Below, piece by piece: positions 16,220-25,784 of a stretch of DNA of 64,000 bases (position 1 is its first letter; each line of letters opens with the position of its first letter). The notes below the pieces were generated by a model. That model ran no database searches. It was not told where the DNA came from and saw only the letters and a program-made list of their open reading frames with translations. The position numbers and the translations under genes are program-made. This DNA comes from Amycolatopsis oliviviridis (GTDB taxonomy: Bacteria > Actinomycetota > Actinomycetes > Mycobacteriales > Pseudonocardiaceae): NCBI RefSeq assembly GCF_014654365.1, contig NZ_BNAY01000016.1:1-64000 (forward strand), written 5' to 3'.

Positions 16220-19165
16220 TCAGCCCAGCTCGGCCAGTTCCTTCCGGATCAGGTCGGTGGACAGGGTGAGGTCGCGGTAGATGGTGGTGGCGCTGTCGTA
16301 GTGCCGGTGCGCGGCGGGGAGGTCGCCGGTGTCGGCGGCCACCCTGGCGAGGCCGTGGTGGGCGCGGGCCGCCTGTTCCCGCGCGCCGGTCCGGACGGCC
16401 AGGTCCAGGGCCGTGGTGTGGTTCAGGCGGGCCGAATCGACGTCGCCGCGGGCACGGCACGCTTCGCCGAGTCCGTTGAGCGCCCAGGTTTCGCCGTCGC
16501 GATCGCCGTGTGCGACGAACAGGTCGAGAGCGCGGCGATGGTGTTCGGCCGCCCGGTCGGGATGGCCGCGCCGGGTATGGGTCCTGCCGAGGCCGTCGAC
16601 GCACCAGGCCTCGCTTCCGAGGTGGCCGATGGAGCGGAACAGTTCCACGGCTTCGTTGTGCAGGGCGAGGGCGTCGCTCAGGTGGTCGCGAGCGAGGGCG
16701 ACCTCGGCGAGGCCGAGTTTGGCCCACGCCAGCCCGAAATGATGGCCCGCCCGCTCGTGCAGGGCCATGGCGTGCTCCAGGTTGGTCACCGCGGCGGCGT
16801 GCCCGATCCGGGCCTCGACCGTGCCGAGCCTGGTCAGGACGTGCGCCTGGGCCACCGGATCGGTGTCATGGCGGAACAGGGCCAGCGCCCGGGTGTAGTG
16901 GTCGATGGCGGGCCGATAGCGTCCGGCGCGTTCTTCGACCATGCCCACGGCGGCCACGGCCCGGCCCTGCGAAGACACGTCGCCGATCTCCTTGAACAGC
17001 GCGGCCGCCGCGCTGAGATGCGCCACGGCCGCGGCGGCCCGGCCCGCCTGGAGATGGACGCCGCCGAGCGAGTGGAGCGCGGTGGCCTCACCGCCGCGGT
17101 CGCCGATGGCGTGGGCGGCGGCGCGCGCGTGGTCGTGGATGCGGATGGCGACGGTTTCGTCGCGCCCGTCGAGATAGCGGAACAGCAAGCGGGACAACGC
17201 CACCGCGCTCTCGGGACGGCCGCGGGTCGCCGCGTGCGCGGCCAGCGCCGGCATCGTGGCGAGTTCGGCGTCCAGCCACTCCCGGGCCTCTTCGGCGCCG
17301 GGGAACCCGGGCACCGGGCTACCCGGCGCGAGGACCTTCGGCCTGCGATGGGCTTCGCCCGGGTAAAGCAGGTCCATCGCCGCGGCGATCGTGGCGAGAT
17401 AGTAGGCGTAGACGCGGTCGAGCGCGGAACGCTCGTCGACGTCGCCCGCTTCGGTCGCGTAGGCCTTGAGCAGGTCGTGCATGAGGTACCGGTCGACACC
17501 GGCCGGTTGCACGAGATGCGCGCGGACGAGGACGGTAAGCAGGGTGTGTGCCGTCGCGAGCGGTTGCCCGGCGAGCGCGGCCAGCGCGTGGACGTCGAAG
17601 GTCGGCGCGGGATGGTGGCCGAGCGCGGCGAAGGCGTCGACGGCCTGATCGCTCAACTGCCGCAACGACCAGGAGAACACCGCCCGGATGGCGGCGCGCT
17701 GGTCGTCCCCGCCGCTCAGCACGTCGAGGGTCCGCTGGGCCGCGCGCAGTTCGGCGGCCAGCCGGGACAGCGGGACCGCGGGCCGGGACACGGCGAGCTC
17801 GGCCGCGAGACGCAGGGTCAACGGCAGGCGCACACACCGTTCGGCGAGCGAGGTGGCCGCCTCGGGTTCGGCGTCCACCCGCTGCCCGACGAGCAGCCCG
17901 AGCAAGGTGACCGCGTCGGCGAGCGGGAGCTGGTCCAGGGTGACGCGGTGCGCGCCGTGCAGCGCCACGAGACCGGTGAGCGCGTCACGGCTGGTCACCA
18001 CGACAGCGCAACTTCCGGTGCCGGGCAACAACATCCGGACCTGATCGACGGACGCCGCGTTGTCCAGCACCAGGAGCATGCGCCTGCCGTCGAGCTCGGT
18101 GCGGAACCGGGCGGCGCGTTCGGTCACGCCGAGCGGGACTTCCGCGCCGCCGGGCAGCAACGCGGTCAGCAACGCGCCGAGCGCGTCGCCGGGCGAAACC
18201 GGCTTCTCCGGCGCGTACCCGCGCAGATCCAGGTACAGCTGCCCGTCCGGGAACCGGTCACGCACCCGATGTCCCCACTGCACGACCGTCGCCGTCTTGC
18301 CCGCCCCGGCCGTCCCGGTCAGGCAGACGATCACCGGCTCCTCCCCCGCCCGGTCCGCCAGCCTGTCCAGCTCGGCGATTTCGCCTGTCCGGCCGGTGAA
18401 CCCGGTGACGGCGGCGGGCAGTTGCGCGGGTACCGCCCGCTCCCCCGACGGGAGATCGTGGCGCAGCACGGCTTCGTACACCGCGGCCAGCTCCGGTCCG
18501 GGATCGACGCCGAGCTCGTCGCGGAGTGCCCGGCGGATCCGTTCGTGCACGGCGAGGGCGTCGGCCGTCCGGCCCAGCGCGTACAGCGCGCGCATCAGCA
18601 CCGCCGCGGCCCCCTCGTGCAACGGGTGCTCCTCGACCAGCTCGGTCAACCGGATGACCGTGGCGGCCGCCTGACCGGCGCGGATCTCGGCCGCCGCCCA
18701 GGCCACCACGGCGGCTTCGTGTTCCTGGCTCAAGGTGCGGCGGGTGCGCTCGGCCCACTCGCCGGACAGCCCCGCCAACGGCTCTCCCCGCCACAGCCCG
18801 AGCGCCTCGGCCAGGGCGGTGCGGTCGGCGGCCTCGTCGCGCACCGCGTTCCGGAAGCGGAACACGTCGACCTGCTCGGGACGGATGTCCAGGCGGTAAC
18901 CACCGGAGTCCCGCGCGAGCCACGTGCTCCCCGGGTCGGCCTGTTCGAGCACTCGCCGGACCCGCGTTATGTGGGCCTGCAAGGAACGGCGGGCCTGTTT
19001 GGGCGGCGACTCGCCCCACACCCGGGTCACCAGGGTGTCGAGCCCGACCGTTCGCCCGGCCTCGAGGAGCAGCACCGCCAGGATCTGCTGCTGGCGTGGC
19101 TCACCGACCGCGAACGACCGCCCGTCCGCCCGTATCGTGACCGCACCCAGAACTTCGAAATCCAC
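16220..19165 (-). CDS. SARP-type regulator with BTAD, NB-ARC and TPR domains (AfsR-like)
   Basis: Large regulator of 981 residues. Domains in order: OmpR-type winged helix (residues 1-90, RRSLQAHITRVRRVLEQ), bacterial transcriptional activator domain (95-245, ending ALRDELGVDPGPELAAVYEA), an NB-ARC/AP-ATPase with P-loop LTGTAGAGKTATVVQWGHRV and Walker B MLLVLDNAAS, then tetratricopeptide repeats from about residue 640 to the end (DPVAQAHVLTRLGTVEARIG and similar). AfsR-type proteins activate secondary-metabolite or developmental genes in an ATP-dependent way. Its target cannot be read from the sequence; it is 20 kb from the biosynthetic operons and transcribed convergently to the propeller gene. 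Confidence 0.9.
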   Translation of the reverse strand: MDFEVLGAVTIRADGRSFAVGEPRQQQILAVLLLEAGRTVGLDTLVTRVWGESPPKQARRSLQAHITRVRRVLEQADPGSTWLARDSGGYRLDIRPEQVDVFRFRNAVRDEAADRTALAEALGLWRGEPLAGLSGEWAERTRRTLSQEHEAAVVAWAAAEIRAGQAAATVIRLTELVEEHPLHEGAAAVLMRALYALGRTADALAVHERIRRALRDELGVDPGPELAAVYEAVLRHDLPSGERAVPAQLPAAVTGFTGRTGEIAELDRLADRAGEEPVIVCLTGTAGAGKTATVVQWGHRVRDRFPDGQLYLDLRGYAPEKPVSPGDALGALLTALLPGGAEVPLGVTERAARFRTELDGRRMLLVLDNAASVDQVRMLLPGTGSCAVVVTSRDALTGLVALHGAHRVTLDQLPLADAVTLLGLLVGQRVDAEPEAATSLAERCVRLPLTLRLAAELAVSRPAVPLSRLAAELRAAQRTLDVLSGGDDQRAAIRAVFSWSLRQLSDQAVDAFAALGHHPAPTFDVHALAALAGQPLATAHTLLTVLVRAHLVQPAGVDRYLMHDLLKAYATEAGDVDERSALDRVYAYYLATIAAAMDLLYPGEAHRRPKVLAPGSPVPGFPGAEEAREWLDAELATMPALAAHAATRGRPESAVALSRLLFRYLDGRDETVAIRIHDHARAAAHAIGDRGGEATALHSLGGVHLQAGRAAAAVAHLSAAAALFKEIGDVSSQGRAVAAVGMVEERAGRYRPAIDHYTRALALFRHDTDPVAQAHVLTRLGTVEARIGHAAAVTNLEHAMALHERAGHHFGLAWAKLGLAEVALARDHLSDALALHNEAVELFRSIGHLGSEAWCVDGLGRTHTRRGHPDRAAEHHRRALDLFVAHGDRDGETWALNGLGEACRARGDVDSARLNHTTALDLAVRTGAREQAARAHHGLARVAADTGDLPAAHRHYDSATTIYRDLTLSTDLIRKELAELG

Positions 19166-19634
19166 TCCCGACCCCTATGCGCTCCAAAGCCATCGTAAAG
19201 CCGGGAATCCCGCTCTCACAAACACTTTCAAGCTCACCGTAGGCCGGTCAGGAATGGCCAACCGGCCGGGACAAAGGTGATTCTCGTACGACAGCCCGGC
19301 CACCGGTGCGCTGCGGCGAGCCGGGATGTCCATGCCACGGGGGCGCGACCGCCCGCCCGCACGTCAAGGTCGAGAGCTGAACCGCTCCACCGAAATCAGC
19401 AGCGATCCGGTCGTGAATCTACGGCAGGCACAGAAATCCGGGCCGATCCGAATACCCGTCCATTCGGCTGCCCGAATGTCGTATTGAGGGCGCGAAACAA
19501 TCCGGAGTACGGTCACGGGTGGCACTCGTTCTCGTGAATACGAGGTGCAAGGGGATCGGATTCACCAGGCCCGCGTTTCGCGGCCGATGGAATTCCGGAA
19601 TTCGGAGAACATTCACCGGAGGGGCGATTTTTCG
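19166..19634. other. Intergenic region between divergent SARP regulator and amine oxidase
   Basis: About 470 bases with lower GC than the neighbours and no supported gene. It must hold the promoters of both divergent genes. I see no clear operator palindrome. An open frame through part of it has no coding character. Confidence 0.45.
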
Positions 19635-21236
19635 ATGACTGATTCAGGCTGGAGACCAGGTTTACGAAGACGGGATTTCCTTTCCGCGGTGGGGATCGCG
19701 GGCGGGGCGGGCACCTTGCTCGCGACCATGGGGGCGTTGGGGCTGGCACCGACGGCACAGGCGGGTGTCCCTTACCGGCCGCCCCGGCGTTCGGATTTCA
19801 CGCTTTCCGGGCGCGGTACGGCGAAAGTGGTGATCCTGGGCGGTGGAATCGCCGGCCTGACCATTGCCTACGAGTTGGGCAAGGCGGGTTATGACTGCAC
19901 GATTCTGGAGGCGAGGGACCGGGTCGGCGGGCGGAACTTCACCGCCCGCGACGGCACGGTGCAAACCGACATACGCGGTGAACGGCAGACCGCCCGCTTC
20001 AGTGACGACGTCTACATGAACACCGGCCCCGGCCGGATCGCGCAATGGATGGTCACCCTCGATTACTGCCGTGAACTCGGCGTTCCGATCGAGGTTTTCA
20101 CCAATACCAACGCCAACGCCTTCCTCTACAACGAAGCGGCCGGAATGCGGGAGCCGGTCCGGTACCGGACGGCCAAGGCGGACGTGTACGGGTACGTCAG
20201 CGAACTGCTCGCCAAGGCCACCGACCGGCGCGCGCTGGACGGCGAACTCACCAAGGCGGACAAGGAACGGCTGCTGGACTTCCTGCGGGACTGGGGCGCG
20301 ATCGGCGGGAACGCGGGGAACCGGCGCTACACCGGTACCCCGCGCCGCGGTTACTCGGTCGATCCGGGCGCGGGCGATCAGGCGGGCGTGCCGCTCGGCC
20401 CGGTCCCTTCGCTGTCGAAGACTTTCGCGAACGGCGTCGGCCAGTACTTCTCCTTCGAGTTCGACTACGACCAGGCGATGCTGATGTTCCAGCCGGTCGG
20501 TGGCATGGACCGGATCCCGCTGGCACTGGCCCGCGAGATCGGCGGGCATCGGATCCGGCTGCGCCACGTCGTCACCCGGATCACCGGCGGGCCGGACGAC
20601 ATCACCGTCGCCTACCGCGACGCGGACGGCGAGCAGCGACGGATCACCGCCGACTACTGCGTCGCGGCCCTCCCGCCGCATGTCCTGGCCAGGATTCCGC
20701 ACAATCTCGGCGCGGACGTGCAGAACGCGCTGCGCGCGTGGCGGATCGACGCGGCCGCGAAGATCGGCCTGGAATACCGAAGCCGGTGGTGGGAAACGGA
20801 CTACCGGATCTATGGCGGGATCACCGAAACCGACCTGGACATCGAGCACCTCTGGTACCCGTCGCACGGTTTCCACGGCCGGCGCGGACTTCTGCTGAAC
20901 TACTTCTACGACGAGCACGCCAGGAAGTACGGGAATCTCAGCCCGGGCGAACGGGTGCGGCGGGCGGTGGCGCAGGGCGTCAAGGTCCACGGCGAGAAGC
21001 ACCGCACCGAACTGACGAACTCGTTCTCGGTGGCCTGGCAGCTCATCCCGCACATCGAAAGCGCCTGGGCCGTTCCCCCGGTGGGCACTCCGGCGTACCG
21101 GCTGCTCGGCGAGCCCGCCGGCCGGGTGTACTTCACCGGTGACTGGCTCAGCCATCTGACCGGCTGGCAGGCCGGCGCGTTCGAGTCGGCCCGGCTCGTG
21201 GTCGGCCGCTTGCACGAGCGCGTCCTGTCCCACTGA
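19635..21236 (+). CDS. Tat-exported flavin amine oxidase (L-amino acid or monoamine oxidase family)
   Basis: FAD enzyme of 533 residues. The N-terminus is a twin-arginine signal (LRRRDFLSAVG) with cleavage near TAQAGV, so the folded protein is exported. The FAD-binding motif VVILGGGIAGLTIAYELGKAG and the following EARDRVGGRN are intact, and the C-terminal FAD segment is GRVYFTGDWLSHLTGWQAGA. It would oxidise an amino acid or amine to the imine with release of hydrogen peroxide outside the cell. An ATG with an upstream GGAGG was chosen over the ATG 30 codons earlier, because the Tat motif then lies near the N-terminus. It stands alone and ends at a strong bidirectional hairpin. Confidence 0.88.
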   Translation: MTDSGWRPGLRRRDFLSAVGIAGGAGTLLATMGALGLAPTAQAGVPYRPPRRSDFTLSGRGTAKVVILGGGIAGLTIAYELGKAGYDCTILEARDRVGGRNFTARDGTVQTDIRGERQTARFSDDVYMNTGPGRIAQWMVTLDYCRELGVPIEVFTNTNANAFLYNEAAGMREPVRYRTAKADVYGYVSELLAKATDRRALDGELTKADKERLLDFLRDWGAIGGNAGNRRYTGTPRRGYSVDPGAGDQAGVPLGPVPSLSKTFANGVGQYFSFEFDYDQAMLMFQPVGGMDRIPLALAREIGGHRIRLRHVVTRITGGPDDITVAYRDADGEQRRITADYCVAALPPHVLARIPHNLGADVQNALRAWRIDAAAKIGLEYRSRWWETDYRIYGGITETDLDIEHLWYPSHGFHGRRGLLLNYFYDEHARKYGNLSPGERVRRAVAQGVKVHGEKHRTELTNSFSVAWQLIPHIESAWAVPPVGTPAYRLLGEPAGRVYFTGDWLSHLTGWQAGAFESARLVVGRLHERVLSH

Positions 21237-21242
21237 CCCGAC

Positions 21243-21299
21243 GTGTCGCGAACGCCGCTTCCGAGACGTCAGACGTCCCGAAAGCGGCGTTCGCGACGG
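21243..21299. terminator. Bidirectional hairpin between convergent genes
   Basis: GTCGCGAACGCCGCTT (21245-21260) pairs exactly with AAGCGGCGTTCGCGAC (21282-21297), with a further GACGTC/GACGTC pairing inside. It lies between the stops of the amine oxidase and the convergent methyltransferase. There is no T-tract, as is usual for high-GC actinomycete terminators. Confidence 0.75.
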
Positions 21300-21315
21300 G
21301 CTCCGGGGACACCGC

Positions 21316-22083
21316 TCACAGGTCCGCCTTCAGCGTCGCGGTGGCGTCCTTGACCAGCACCATCACGTCCTGATGGCGATCCCACGCGGCCTCGTCGTAC
21401 CCGGCGAGGCGCAGATCGGGCGCCTCCAGCGCGCGCTGCACCGCCCAGCCGGGCGAGCTGAGCGAGATGCCGTATCCGTCGTTGCCCGCGTAGTCGTTGT
21501 AGCCGAAACCGCAGGCCTTGTACGCGGCGAGCATGCGGTCGGTGGCCCGCGCGTCCAGTCCGTAGTCCTTGCCCGCCTCGGCGCGCATCGCCATCCGGCG
21601 GCCGTGCGTGGTGACCACCGCGACACCGCCGGGAGCCAGCGCGCGAGAGAAGTAGCGCAGCAGCGGGCCCCAGGCCGGGGCGTCGAGATGGGTGAGCACC
21701 GAACCGCACCAGAGCAGGTCCACGTCGGTGATCTGCTCGATGTCGCCGACGTCCGGGGCACCGGCGACCGCCCGTGCGCCGAACGCCCCGGCGCAGCTGG
21801 CCAGTGCCGCCGGGTCCATGTCGCACGCGATCAGCTCGGCCGACGGGAAAGCGGCCCGCAGTGAGCGCATCACCCGGCCGTAACCGCACCCGAAGTCCAG
21901 CACCCGCCGGGGTTCCGGCCGTCCGGTGACCTGCAGCGCGGCGAGCACGGCGCGCAACGCGTCCCTGGACACGCTCATGTAGTGCTCGGTGTTGTTGCCG
22001 GCGAACATGCTGTCGCCGTCGGCGATGCTGGTGCTCACCCTCGCCATGACGCCCGCGACCGTCTCGTCCAGCGATTCACTCAT
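21316..22083 (-). CDS. Class I SAM-dependent methyltransferase
   Basis: Methyltransferase of 255 residues with the SAM-binding loop RVLDFGCGYGRVMRSL, the acidic strand ELIACDMDPAALASC and post-II motif VDLLWCGSVLTHLD. It resembles ubiE/methyltransferase_11 proteins; the substrate is unknown. The ATG of MSESLDETV was chosen because upstream codons of the frame are basic and low complexity. It is divergent from the luciferase-like gene across 185 bases. Confidence 0.8.
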   Translation of the reverse strand: MSESLDETVAGVMARVSTSIADGDSMFAGNNTEHYMSVSRDALRAVLAALQVTGRPEPRRVLDFGCGYGRVMRSLRAAFPSAELIACDMDPAALASCAGAFGARAVAGAPDVGDIEQITDVDLLWCGSVLTHLDAPAWGPLLRYFSRALAPGGVAVVTTHGRRMAMRAEAGKDYGLDARATDRMLAAYKACGFGYNDYAGNDGYGISLSSPGWAVQRALEAPDLRLAGYDEAAWDRHQDVMVLVKDATATLKADL

Positions 22084-22268
22084 CTGTTCCCCTGATGGTT
22101 CGGCCCCCTGCGGCCGCCTCTTCGGCGAGCCGGTCCGCGAACCGTATCGGTCCTCCTGAAGGCGGGCGCAGCCGCGCCGTTGTCCGGGATTTGATATTCG
22201 CGTGTGCTCGCGTTGAGGCCGGCTCGGCACGATCGGCCCGACGATGACGTCTCCAGGAGGCCGGACGC

Positions 22269-23255
22269 ATGAAGCTCGCTCTCTACCTTCCCAACTTCCG
22301 CGACGAAGTGACCGTCAAGGAGCTCGAAGACCTCACCGCCCTCGCCGAGGACCTCGACTTCGACTCCGTCTGGACGCTCGACCGGATCGTCGTCCCGGAG
22401 ACCTCCGACCGCGCCGAACTGACGTATCCGTTCGGCATGATGACCGACCTGCCCAACGCCCTGCCGGTCGTCTCGCGCGGCAAATGGTTCCAGGGCATGA
22501 CGCTGATCCCGTGGCTCGCCGCGAAGACGACGAAGGTCCGGATCGGGATGAGCATCATCGACACCCCGTACCGCTCCCCCGGCGTGCTGGCGGCCGAGCT
22601 CGCCACCCAGGACCACCTGTCGGGCGGACGGCTCAACGTCGGTATCGGCTCCGGCTGGATGCCCGAGGAGTTCGCCGCCGCCAGCGTCCCGCAGCTGTTC
22701 CCGCGCCGCCACGCCCACGTCCGCGAGACGATCGAGATCATGCAGGGCATCTGGTCCAACGACCTGTTCGAGTATCACGGCGAGTTCGCGGACTTCCCGC
22801 TGTCGGGCTTCGGCCACAAACCGATCCAGCAGCCGCCGCCGATCTTCTTCTCCGGTCTGAAGGACCCGAAGCGGTCGGCCAAGCGCATCGCGAAATACGG
22901 CCTGCAGGGCTGGATCGGCATCCAGGACACCCCCGAGGACATCAAGCGCTGGAAGGGGGAGATGGAACGCGAACTGGGCGAGCTCGGCCGCGGGTTCCCG
23001 GACGGTTTCGAGATGTGCAGCATGATCTGGTTCGTCATCACCGACGAGCCGATGGACCAGACGCCGGCGGGCAAGAGCACGAACCTGCTGGCGGGCAGCG
23101 CCCGGCAGATCGAGGACATCCTCAAGCGCTACAAGGAGGCCGGGCTGACGATGCCGCTGCTGTGGCCGCCGTTCCGGGACGTGCCGACGTCCAAGACCCT
23201 CGACGACCTCAAGCGGCTGACCGAGGAGATCATGCCGAAGGTCGAGGCCGCCTAG
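22269..23255 (+). CDS. Luciferase-like (LLM class) flavin-dependent oxidoreductase
   Basis: TIM-barrel oxidoreductase of 328 residues using FMN or coenzyme F420. Family features: KLALYLPNFRDEV start, FDSVWTLDRIVVPE, LNVGIGSGWMPEEF after the DHLSGGR signature, and RHAHVRETIEIMQGIW. The family covers monooxygenases and F420-dependent dehydrogenases; the sequence alone does not fix which. A strong AGGAGG precedes the ATG. The next gene pair, a two-component system, starts 93 bases downstream on the same strand, but no shared control is evident. Confidence 0.88.
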   Translation: MKLALYLPNFRDEVTVKELEDLTALAEDLDFDSVWTLDRIVVPETSDRAELTYPFGMMTDLPNALPVVSRGKWFQGMTLIPWLAAKTTKVRIGMSIIDTPYRSPGVLAAELATQDHLSGGRLNVGIGSGWMPEEFAAASVPQLFPRRHAHVRETIEIMQGIWSNDLFEYHGEFADFPLSGFGHKPIQQPPPIFFSGLKDPKRSAKRIAKYGLQGWIGIQDTPEDIKRWKGEMERELGELGRGFPDGFEMCSMIWFVITDEPMDQTPAGKSTNLLAGSARQIEDILKRYKEAGLTMPLLWPPFRDVPTSKTLDDLKRLTEEIMPKVEAA

Positions 23256-23348
23256 GCACGGCTCGCTGATCTGGCCGCCGCACCGCAGGTGAGGCACCAT
23301 GGGTGTCGGTCGCGGCGCGGCGGCCGGACGTCGGCGAAGGAGCCCGCG

Positions 23349-24050
23349 ATGGACGCCCATGGGACGCTGTCCGGTGGCCGCGAGGCCGCCGGACGCCTGG
23401 TTCTCGTCGTCGACGACGATCCGCGGGTGCGGACCGTCGTGGCCTGGCAGCTGGAGGCCGAGGGCTTCCGGGTCACCGAGGCGGCCGACGGCAGGCGCGC
23501 CCTCGAAACCATCGAACGGGAACGGCTGGACCTGGTCATCCTGGACCTCGCGCTGCCCGGGGTCGGCGGGCTGGACGTCCTGCGGCGCCTGCGCGGCGGC
23601 GCGCACGCCACGCTGCCGGTGATCGTGCTCTCCGGGCGCAGCGGGGAGACCGACCGGATCGTCGGGCTCGACCTCGGCGCCGACGACTACCTCGTCAAAC
23701 CCTTCTCCCCCGGCGAACTGGCGGCACGCGTCCGGTCGGTGCTGCGGCGGGCCGCGCCCACCCCGCCGGTGACCGCGGCCGGGCTGCGGTTCGACCACGC
23801 CGCGCGCGAAGTGTTCCTCGACGGCAAGGAGCTCACCATGACCGCCAAGGAGTTCGACCTGCTGGCGTTCCTGGCGGCCCACCCACGGCAGGTGTTCACC
23901 CGCGCGCAGCTGCTCGAACGGGTCTGGGCGAGCGCCGCGGAATGGCAGGGTGAGGCGACCGTGACCGAGCACGTCCACCGCTTGCGCCAGAAGATCGGGC
24001 CGGGGCCGGTACGGACGGTCCGCGGCGTCGGCTACCGGTTCGAGCCATGA
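23349..24050 (+). CDS. OmpR-family response regulator
   Basis: Two-domain regulator of 233 residues. The receiver has the acidic pocket VDDDPRV, phospho-acceptor Asp in LVILDLALPG, and the Lys in DYLVKPFSPGEL. The winged-helix output domain carries LTMTAKEFDLLAFLA, VFTRAQLLERVWA and VRTVRGVGYRFEP. Start at the ATG preceded by AAGGAG. The last codons overlap the ATG of the sensor kinase (ATGA), so the pair is translationally coupled. Confidence 0.93.
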   Translation: MDAHGTLSGGREAAGRLVLVVDDDPRVRTVVAWQLEAEGFRVTEAADGRRALETIERERLDLVILDLALPGVGGLDVLRRLRGGAHATLPVIVLSGRSGETDRIVGLDLGADDYLVKPFSPGELAARVRSVLRRAAPTPPVTAAGLRFDHAAREVFLDGKELTMTAKEFDLLAFLAAHPRQVFTRAQLLERVWASAAEWQGEATVTEHVHRLRQKIGPGPVRTVRGVGYRFEP

Positions 24051-25642
24051 CCCGGACGACCGGGGCCACCGCCGACACCGAAGCGTTGCTGCGGACGCAG
24101 TCCGGTGTCCTCGAACGCATCGCGGGCGGCGCGCCGCTGACCGAAGTGCTGACCGAGGTCGCGATCACCCTGGAACGGCTCATGCCGGGCTGCCACTGCT
24201 CGATCCTGCTGCTCGACCTCGAATCGGCGACGTTGCGCCACGGCGCCGCGCCCTCGCTCCCGGCGGCCTACTCCTCGGGTATCGACGGACTCCCCATCGG
24301 CCGCGACGCGGGATCCTGCGGCACGGCCGCGTTCCTGGGAATCCCGATCGTCGCCGAGGACGTCACCACCGACCCGCGGTGGGTTGGCTACCGCGAGCTG
24401 GCGGGAGCGCACGGACTGCGGGCCTGCTGGTCGACGCCGATCCGCGGGCGGGACAACGTCGTCGGCACCTTCGCCGTGTACCACGAGCGGCCTCATCAGC
24501 CGACGCCTCGCGAACAGGATCTGGTCGACCGGCTCACCCACCTCGCGTCGGTGGCGATCGACCACGACATCCTCTTCGGCGCGCTCGCCGACAGCGAGGA
24601 GCGGTTCCGGCGGGCGTTCGACGACAACGCGATCGGCATGGCGATCACCGATCCCGGCGGGGCGGTCACCAGGACCAACCAGGCGCTGCGCCGGCTGCTC
24701 GGGCGCTCGGAACACGAACTGACCGGGGTCCGGCTCGCCGAGCTGTTCTCCCCGGCGGGCACACCACCGGCCCCCTACGAGGCGACGCTGCGCCATCCCG
24801 ACGGCCGGACGCTCGACGTCGTCGTCTCGGTGTCACCGGTGGCCGGGCCCGACGGGATGCCGGTCCGGCTGATCGCCAACGTCCTGGACGTCACCCAGCG
24901 GCGCGCCGCCGAACGCGAACGCCGGGGACGGCACGAAGCGGACGTCGCACGCCAGGCCGCCGAGCGGGCCAGCCGCGCCAAGACCGACTTCGTCGCCGCG
25001 CTCGGCCACGAACTCCGCACGCCCCTGCAGGCCGTCACCGGGTTCACCGAGTTGCTCGGGTCGCTCGACCTGCCCCCGGAACGCCGCCGGGCGGCGCTGG
25101 AGCACATCAACGGCGCGGCGGGGCACATCCTGGCGATGGTGGACGACGTCTTGGACATCGCCAGGATCGAAGCCCGCGCCCTGCCGCTGCACCCGGCGGA
25201 CATCGACGTGCCGACGGTGGTCGCCGAGGTCCTGAGCCTGCTGGAACCGCTCGCCGACGCCGAAGGGGTGCGCTTCCGCGACGAGAGCGGCGCGAGCACG
25301 GCGCACTGCGACGAGCGGAGGCTCAAGCAGATCCTGCTCAATCTCGCGGGGAACGCCGTCCGCTACAACAGGGCGGGCGGAACCGTCGCGATCACCACCC
25401 GGGCCGAAGCGGACGCGGTGGTCATCACCGTCGCCGACAGCGGCTGCGGTATCGCGCCGGAACACCTCGACCGGCTGTTCACCCCGTTCGACCGGCTCGG
25501 CGCCGACTCCGGGCAAGGCGTCGGGCTCGGCCTGCCGCTCGCGAAGGGGCTCACCGAGGCGATGGGCGGCAGGCTCGCGTTCACCAGCGTGCTCGACGAG
25601 GGCACGACCGTCGAAGTGACGCTGCCGCGCCGAGGCCGCTGA
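24047..25642 (+). CDS. Cytosolic sensor histidine kinase (GAF-PAS-HisKA-HATPase)
   Basis: Kinase of 531 residues without membrane segments. Domains in order: GAF (about 10-165, with GRDAGSCGTAAFLG and WSTPIRGRDNVVGTF), PAS (about 180-290, RRAFDDNAIGMAITDPGG), HisKA with phospho-acceptor His in FVAALGHELRTPLQAVTG, and the HATPase with N-box NLAGNAVRYN, G1 box DSGCGIAPEHLDRLF and G2 box GQGVGLGLPLA. The GAF domain of this type often binds haem, a nucleotide or a small ligand. It phosphorylates the response regulator encoded just upstream, with which it shares a four-base overlap. Signal unknown. Confidence 0.93.
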   Translation: MTRTTGATADTEALLRTQSGVLERIAGGAPLTEVLTEVAITLERLMPGCHCSILLLDLESATLRHGAAPSLPAAYSSGIDGLPIGRDAGSCGTAAFLGIPIVAEDVTTDPRWVGYRELAGAHGLRACWSTPIRGRDNVVGTFAVYHERPHQPTPREQDLVDRLTHLASVAIDHDILFGALADSEERFRRAFDDNAIGMAITDPGGAVTRTNQALRRLLGRSEHELTGVRLAELFSPAGTPPAPYEATLRHPDGRTLDVVVSVSPVAGPDGMPVRLIANVLDVTQRRAAERERRGRHEADVARQAAERASRAKTDFVAALGHELRTPLQAVTGFTELLGSLDLPPERRRAALEHINGAAGHILAMVDDVLDIARIEARALPLHPADIDVPTVVAEVLSLLEPLADAEGVRFRDESGASTAHCDERRLKQILLNLAGNAVRYNRAGGTVAITTRAEADAVVITVADSGCGIAPEHLDRLFTPFDRLGADSGQGVGLGLPLAKGLTEAMGGRLAFTSVLDEGTTVEVTLPRRGR

Positions 25643-25697
25643 ACGGCTTCGCGAGAGTCCTTTGTGGACGATGTACCCTTGTCGTGTCTCCTCACCG

Positions 25698-25763
25698 GAG
25701 GGCTCACTGAGCCCTCATGGGCTTTGGCCTCGCTGACAGGTTCCCCGCCACGCCGTGGCGGGG
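25698..25763 (+). promoter_or_regulatory. Structured leader with two hairpins before a monooxygenase gene
   Basis: GAGGGCTC-act-GAGCCCTC (25698-25716) is followed by CCCCGCCAC-gcc-GTGGCGGGG (25743-25763). Both stems are perfect. The second ends in GGGGAGG, so folding would hide the only ribosome-site-like sequence upstream of the monooxygenase ATG at 25785. That could be a translational switch, or the first hairpin could simply terminate the kinase transcript. No known riboswitch class was recognised. Confidence 0.4.
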
Positions 25764-25784
25764 AGGTGGGAGTCGTCTTCGACC

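Noticed and set aside
25671..25736. A 21-codon open frame (MYPCRVSSPEG...) in the leader of the FAD monooxygenase as a possible leader peptide
   Set aside because: No ribosome site precedes it, and it has no run of regulatory codons; short frames are expected by chance at this GC content.
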